DNA of 64,000 bases from Ricordea florida. Lineage: Eukaryota; Cnidaria; Anthozoa; Corallimorpharia; Ricordeidae. The stretch's first letter is position 1. Each line of letters begins with the position of its first letter. This document shows positions 58,001 through 64,000 of the stretch, piece by piece. The DNA is taken from positions 5,289,632 to 5,353,631 of the forward strand of contig OX453285.1 in NCBI GenBank assembly GCA_949710005.1, given 5' to 3'. The notes under the pieces are model-generated. The model was not told the origin of the DNA, ran no database searches, and saw only the letters and a list, made by a program, of their open reading frames with translations. The translations under genes were made by a program, and so were the position numbers.

Positions 58001-61000
58001 CATGAACAAAAACCATTTTTTGAATCTTAATTATACCTGTGCAGTTGACTATACTGCCCTAGTTGTTTCTTGAGATGTCCTTGCCCAGGAGTAATTTTAT
58101 TTCAACTGTTTAGGTTCAAATGGAAGCTGATGGCAAAGTTTCAGAAGTGAAGGTAGCTCATGCTGGTGACCCTGAGGTAATAATTACAGAGTATGCAAGA
58201 CAAATAACAAACAATATTACCAAAGATCTGAAAGCAAGAACATAATGCTGGTAGGAAGATTCAATGCCGTGCACTATTTTTCTTTAAGATTACAGACTAT
58301 ATTCAAAAGTTTATCTGATTATGTCAATTTTGAGTTTTATCTTGATGCAATTTTTAAAAGCTAAGGCTGATAACTCTTACCAAGTCTTTATCCCTATTTG
58401 AATAATGAATTGTTTAAACTGATAAGCCAAGGCTTAAATTAATGTAACAGATCATGAATTTCAGTTTCCAATTTCTGAGGTCACCCAATATCTAGACCTG
58501 GCCTCACTATGATGTGCAAGATTCAATGTTATTTTTGTTCCAAAATGAGGCTAGTTGGTCTAATTAACATAGTCAGACAAAAGAATAATAAACCTGCCAC
58601 CGTTTATGAAAGTGCTCTATACAGCAAGCAAAGTCTGACTAATGATATTCTAACATCTTTTTTAGCTAATTCTTTTTGATTTCACCCAATCTGTTTTCAG
58701 TCACTAAATTTTTGGTGTCCACTTTCAAGCTTAGTCAAAGGTAAAAATTTAGAATCTAGAAAATAAAGAAATAAAATAAACAGAATAAAATTGGAATAGG
58801 ATTTCTATCTCTGATGAAGGTGGACACCGAAAATTCAGTGGCTACAACAGATTGGTTACAACCAGTGAGAGACTAAAAGTATGTCCCAAACAGATCATCA
58901 AAGAGTGCATAATATATTTTAGTAAAAATCTACTTGTAGACTAATAATACAAATGTCGCAATCTGATTGGCTGAGCTACTGCAGACTATCAGCCATTAGA
59001 CAGCACTTGGTTGAAGATCATTTTCAAAATGATGACATGTGGACGCTTTTAGTGAAGTTTTGCCAGAAGATTCAGCATTTTGGTGTTTTTTTTTTTCACC
59101 GACACATGATTTGTTTATTATGATTTTTACTAAAACAATTAGATTATTCACTCTAGATTTCTATGATAGTTGATTCAGTCTTCGGTCTCATCAACTATCA
59201 CCCCATAGAAATCTCAAGCTCATTATCTAATTGTTAATTAACATCGCTTTCTTGTATTTCACTCTCAGAGTTGTCCTGAGCTTACAAGAGTACTGAGGTG
59301 AGAGGTTCCACAATTTATTTTAACAACTCAATTCCCTTAATCTCAAGTGATACAATTCAAGAAATGTTAAACTGTAACACCTTTTTCAAAAGTTTATTCA
59401 AAAGTATTTGATTGAAGTTTCATGATGATTCAAGGAGCACACTGCATAGTAGTTGTAACTTGAACCCACTTCATATTGTTCAGTAGAAAACGCAGAGCCA
59501 CATGGTACAGTAAAACAAACAGCACCTCAGACTTAAACCATAATTCAGTTAATTGCTGTTTGAAGGCAATTTTAGCATTGAAGGCAGTACTATCGACCAA
59601 GGTGAAATGAATGTGGTAATTACTAAATTATTCTAGTCTGCACCGGTTTCGCCTGTGGCATGTAAAATATAGCTGGTTATCTCAGTTTTAGCAATTTCTT
59701 GCTTGAGCTAAATTTTGTACTTAAAACTGTTGAGGCCTTAACACAGTTAGAGTTGCTTCTAAAAACGATTTAATCTTTTTTTTTTCAGGGAAGGGGATTA
59801 TGATGAGTTTCTGTGTCATTTACAAGGGCTGTGTGATTTGTACCAACTTTCTCGTGACACGTAAGTTGCATTAGCAGATCAAGTCTTTCACTTTTCTTAA
59901 GAAAAAACCTCATAGTTCTCTTTGATAAAACATATGCTGCTCCTAGAAGAATTTCACTCTTTACTGCTGCTCGGATTGTTTCTGACAGAAGAACCGAAAA
60001 ATCCTTGGACTTCAGAGAGTGGATCTTTTGATTTTGGGCTATCGTCTCAGTTGTAAGAGAACAAGACAATAAAATCACACAAAATTTTTAATATAATTGC
60101 AAAAAATGCAGAGCAGATGAAGGTGCATCACTTGTTCGAATACTTGACGAAACACGGCTTGTTTAATTTTTGCTAGTCTGATATCTAATTCTAAAGCACA
60201 TTGTTTAAGAAGCCATAATGCAAATACTAGTGTTTCGTCACTTTCGATTCTCTTGCTGATATGTAACATGTGATGAAACACTGATTCTCATGTTTGATAT
60301 CTTGCGTTATTCGCTTTACTGTACTTGTACCTCACCTCATTTCAAACACCTCGAATTTAGTCAAAAGTAGGGGCGGCGCGTCATATCTTCACCTCTCTTT
60401 TCGGTGTTTGATATGTGATGAAACAGTTTACTTCATGTGTGATATGTTAACGATCATAAGTAGTTATAAAACCAACTGCAGTGCCGATATATAATTGAGT
60501 TCATTTACTCAAATTGTCAACTTCATTCCTAACATGGGCTTGGCCGGTAGAGCATCTCAACGATAGAGTATTTGCAAGGTCACAAGTTCCCAAAGGGTGC
60601 AGAAAAGATGTCTATATGTGATAGGACTCCCTAGAGATACTGTTATTATTATTATTATTACTGTTATTATTATTATTATTATTATTACTGTTGTTATTAT
60701 TATTATTACTGTTATTATTATTATTATTATTATTATTTATTGTTGAGTCACTTGCGACTAGGCGTCAGAAATTGACGAGGAAAGAATTTAAACGTATCCT
60801 AGAATCTGAAGCGCATCCTTGCAAACGTTTTATAGACAAGGCAGTGGATCACGGCTTTAACCTAAGATCTTCAATGTAAGACGAACTCAATGTACTTCAG
60901 AATACCTGTATCACACTCTAATAGGCACAAACAATCGTTTATTCCCAGAGGTGCTAAACTTAACTCAATTTAACTATTATAACTTAATTCTTATATATAA

Positions 61001-62959
61001 CATACATTTGTAGTGGTTTTAAATCTTATTGTAATATTACCGTAATTCTTATGCCAGAGGTAATAAATATAGTTTATTATTAACTTTATTATTATTAACT
61101 TCCCACCTGTCGTTCTTCAGCCTAGACCACAATGGCTAAAATTGGGTCAATACTATGATGGTAAAATCTTTAGTTAGTTTCTAGTGTATTGTATATGTAT
61201 TTCTTTTCGTGTTTTCCAAATGTACTGTTGTTCACGTAGTATTAAAGCCCTCAAGGTAAGCTCTTGGGTTAAACAGCCATTGTGTTACATTGCAGATTTC
61301 AGAAGTCTAAAATCCTAGCAGCTTTGAAAGCAGTAGAAATCGATATCAACACTATGGCGGCGTTATTTGGGTAAGAGACAAACCTTTTCGTACGCTACAT
61401 ATTAATAGCTTCAAGGAAATTGCTTGAATAAAATGCTTACTCACGATTTGATTGAGTTCAGTGATTCACTCTTGTCTGAATTGTCTGTTTTCTTTTTTTC
61501 AGGACGGAGATAAGTTCAACTGAAGCCATTACTCGTTGTCCTGTTGGCTTTGTAACTCCCAGGCAAGGAGGTTAGGTAGTCAGAATACAATTGTCAGCGC
61601 AAATTGTTTAAACTTAAGACACCAACAATGCATAAATTGAAAGTCAGAAAACACAGCTGAGTAGCTTTCTAAAGAATGGTCACACCGCTAGATTTGTTCA
61701 CAGATGCCAAAGTTAAAACCACACTGAATAGTAAAACAAAGAGTACGACAGTACAGTACTGTTCAGTAGCTTTACAAAGAATGGTGACACTGCATGGTTT
61801 GATCCACAGATGAAAAAGTTAGCACCACACTGTATAGTAAAACAAACAGTACCACAGTAAAGCACTGTTCAGTAGCTTTACAAAGAATGGCCACACTGTA
61901 TGTCTTGATCCACAGATGAAAACGTTAGAACCACACTGTATAGTAAAACAAACAGTACAGTGCTGTTCAGTAGCTTTACAAAGAATGGTCACACTGCATG
62001 GTTTGATCCACAGATGAAAAAGTTAGAACCACACTGTATAATAAAACAAACAGTACCACAGTACAATACTGTTCAGTAGCTCTACAAAGAATGGTCACAC
62101 TGCATGGTTTGATCCACAGATGAAAACGTTAGAACCACACTGTATAGTAAAACAAACAGCACCACAGTACAGTACTGTTCAGTAGCTTTACAAAGAATGG
62201 TCACACTGCATGGTTTGATTCACAGATGAAAAAGTTAACACCACACTGTATAGTAAAACAAACAGTACCACAGTACAGTACTGTTCAGTAGCTTTACAAA
62301 GAATGGTCACACTGCATGGTTTGATTCACAGATGAAAAAGTTAACACCACACTGTATAGTAAAACAAACAGTACCACAGTACAGTACTGTTCAGTAGCTA
62401 GAATGCTAAGACTATGTTTATGTCTCAGGCCGTCTTATGCGTCTGACTTATTTTGCTTCACCGTATGAGCTGTTAGATGTGAACAGACCCGGACAAGACC
62501 GCCAGTTTAATAAAGAATGTAAGCATATGCTATTGTTTAGAAAGCAGGACTCTTTAACTGAAGTTTACCGAAGTTTTCATTTCCCAGCCGACGTCTCAAG
62601 TGTCCCTCTTTGTCCCTTGTGTTCTCTTGTGCATACACAATGAAGGTTAATGATGTTTAAAAATGTTCTTAGTCAAATATAGTCTGATGTCACTTTTTGA
62701 AAAGACTGATATTCCTAATAAACTAACTTAATCGTTGTTTCGCGGAGAAAGGCAAAAACTGGCATTTTGGTACTCGCTGTTAATATTGTTTACCGCCGTG
62801 GGAAAAGACGTGCTTTACATGGCTTGTTCTGGGGGAGGAGAGGTTTGGGCTAAATTGTTAACACAGCTTACTGTACTTGAAAGTCGTAAATGTGGTGAAT
62901 GCGGTTAGCTCAGTTGATAGAGCACTGGACTACCGTGCGGGAGGTCGCAGGTTAAAACC

Positions 62960-62992
<33 letters not shown>

Positions 62993-64000
62993 TTGAGTAG
63001 AAATTGCTGCCTTTGTAATGACATCTGCAAATGGTTAGACATTCTAGTCTTCTCGGATAAGGACGATCAACCGTAGGCCCCGTCTCACAACTTTTTATAA
63101 TTGATTCTGTGGGACGTTAAAGAACCCACACACTGTTTAAAACAAGAGTAGGGGACGTAGTTCCCTGTGTTGTGGTCTATCTCTCATTTGCTGGTTAAAT
63201 GCTCGGAGATATTAGCTGCATGAGCTACTCTAAAATCCGAGGGTAAATAAAGTAATGTGTGTATGTTTGTAGGTATGGAACAGTTCTGCGCAATCAACGA
63301 AGTGTCTCATCTATTGTCTAAAATTTACCCTTCAGCACCACCCCCTCGGGACTTTGGCTACCAGGTCTGTGTGTCGCTTGAGCAGTCCCAGAAGTCTTTG
63401 TTACCCACAATGCCTCTGATTGAAGACCCTATGAGTTATGGAATGCTGGGATGGGACCCTAGGTAAGGAACCTGGAGACGAATGGACTCTTCACAAAAGT
63501 GATAAATATTTAAATTTTCTTTAAGATGACAGTTCAAATTGAAGCAGGCAGGTTAAAAGAATGAAGGACTGGTCATAACGATAGAGAAGTTTGTCTCCAA
63601 GAATGATCAATTTCTAGTTTCTCTTTAAGATATCAGCAGAGTAAAGTAGACAGGTCATGAGAATAAAGGAGTTCGTCACCTCAAATTTCTCCTCAAGATA
63701 TCTGTACAAAGCTAAGCTGTCAGGTTGTGAGAATAAAGGGGTTGACCAACAAGAGTGATGAATGTCTTGCTTCTCTTAAACATATCAGTAAAAATTGAAG
63801 GAGGCAGGTCATGAGAATAAAGGAGTTAATCACAAAGAGTGATCAGCCTTAAAATTCTCTGTAAGTTATCACTACAAAATGAAATAGAGAAAGCATGAGA
63901 AGAAAGGGGTTGATCACTTTTTGCTCTCATTTTATTTTAAGTATTAAATACCAGGCTCTGAATGACAACAACAGCGAAGAGTTTCAAGCGTCGTTTGTTC
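55095..64000 (+). CDS. MED1: Mediator subunit 1, N-terminal part (13 exons, runs off the right edge)
   Basis: Exons: 55,095-55,212; 55,846-55,976; 56,134-56,218; 56,721-56,775; 57,902-57,968; 58,114-58,176; 59,269-59,297; 59,789-59,860; 61,296-61,370; 61,503-61,570; 62,429-62,518; 63,273-63,462; 63,942 to the edge. All junctions are GT-AG and phases agree throughout. The protein matches the conserved MED1 N-terminal domain: ISECLDKLQNAMK, VQRLEAITRKVGL, FINSDMFYVEVQM, EVKVAHAGDPESCPEL, DEFLCHLQGLCDLYQLS, CPVGFVTPRQGGRLMRLTYF, and PLIEDPMSYG. MED1 bridges nuclear receptors and other activators to RNA polymerase II through Mediator; the activator-binding C-terminus is beyond the window. A transposon lies right before the start codon; introns carry MITE, minisatellite and SINE copies. 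Confidence 0.92.
56811..57279. repeat. Dispersed repeat, copy 2 (in MED1 intron 4)
   Basis: Near-identical to 1,531-2,007 apart from a shorter GTC run and scattered substitutions. Same orientation. Confidence 0.75.
60640..60737. repeat. (ATT)n microsatellite (MED1 intron 8)
   Basis: About 30 ATT/ACT trinucleotide units with a few interruptions. Confidence 0.9.
61640..62397 (-). repeat. ~106-bp minisatellite array, inverted relative to 41,500-42,535 (MED1 intron 10)
   Basis: About seven units with the core GTTCAGTAGCTTTACAAAGA and CACACTGCATGGTTTGAT. It is the same family as in the Ly6-like intron but in opposite orientation. Confidence 0.85.
62895..63250 (+). repeat. tRNA-derived SINE (MED1 intron 11)
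   Basis: tRNA-like head with box A TAGCTCAGTTGATAGAGC (62,905-62,922) and box B GGTTAAAACCC (about 62,950-62,960), then a ~270-bp unrelated body with GGGACGTTAAAGAACCCACA, ending in TAAATAAAG and a GTGT tail. The head is too degenerate in the T-arm and acceptor stem for a real tRNA. Confidence 0.75.

Noticed and set aside
60531-60620. Possible tRNA-like sequence (GGTAGAGCATCTCAACGATA)
   Set aside because: Box B is unconvincing and stems do not pair; at best a decayed SINE fragment.
62895-62970. Functional tRNA gene
   Set aside because: Box A and B are present, but acceptor and T-stem pairing fail and a SINE body follows directly.

Overview
Animal genomic DNA, most likely a cnidarian (stony coral or sea anemone). 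The flanks carry intron-bearing host genes with GT-AG junctions, many short inverted-repeat transposons, a tRNA-derived SINE and minisatellites. The most diagnostic host gene is Mediator subunit MED1 (55,095 to past the right edge, + strand, 13 exons with consistent phases). The style of the repeats and of the virus-like genes suggests Cnidaria; the species cannot be fixed from sequence alone.

The centre (7,509-39,894) is a 32.4-kb Polinton/Maverick-type virus-like element, integrated with a 5-bp target duplication (ACCCT) and bounded by perfectly matching 408-bp terminal inverted repeats. It contains two genomes head to tail. Unit A (about 7,917-24,160) and unit B (about 24,161-39,486) each have their own subterminal inverted repeats and the same gene order: small plus-strand cysteine-rich and accessory genes; a minus-strand virion block (candidate penton, a 522-566 aa membrane-anchored protein, a 198 aa coiled-coil/membrane protein, an acidic coiled-coil/membrane protein, 130 aa and 72 aa membrane proteins, a 141-162 aa protein, a 171-196 aa protein, packaging ATPase, major capsid protein); then a plus-strand retroviral-type integrase and a minus-strand protein-primed family B DNA polymerase. 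Unit B looks intact. Unit A lost the facing 5' halves of its capsid and integrase genes in one deletion, and one of its plus-strand genes is split by a 2-kb transposon. Unit A alone carries an Rpb7-like RNA polymerase stalk subunit gene. Almost every viral gene has a TTTAAAGR/TCTAAAGR box upstream of its start codon, which suggests a shared virus-type promoter.

The element sits inside a copy of a 2-kb non-coding transposon ('E', halves at 6,591-7,508 and 39,895-40,927). A second, inverted copy of E (9,480-11,492) sits inside unit A, giving an E > double Polinton > E nest. The nest appears to lie in a 40-kb intron of a Ly6/uPAR-like gene: a signal-peptide exon at 2,314-2,374 is phase-compatible with the three-finger exon at 42,553-42,974.

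To the right are MITE-like elements, a single-exon gene for an unknown 279 aa protein (48,464-49,303), and a 2-kb Mutator-like transposon with an internally deleted transposase remnant that ends 46 bp before the MED1 start codon. MED1 introns hold further repeats.
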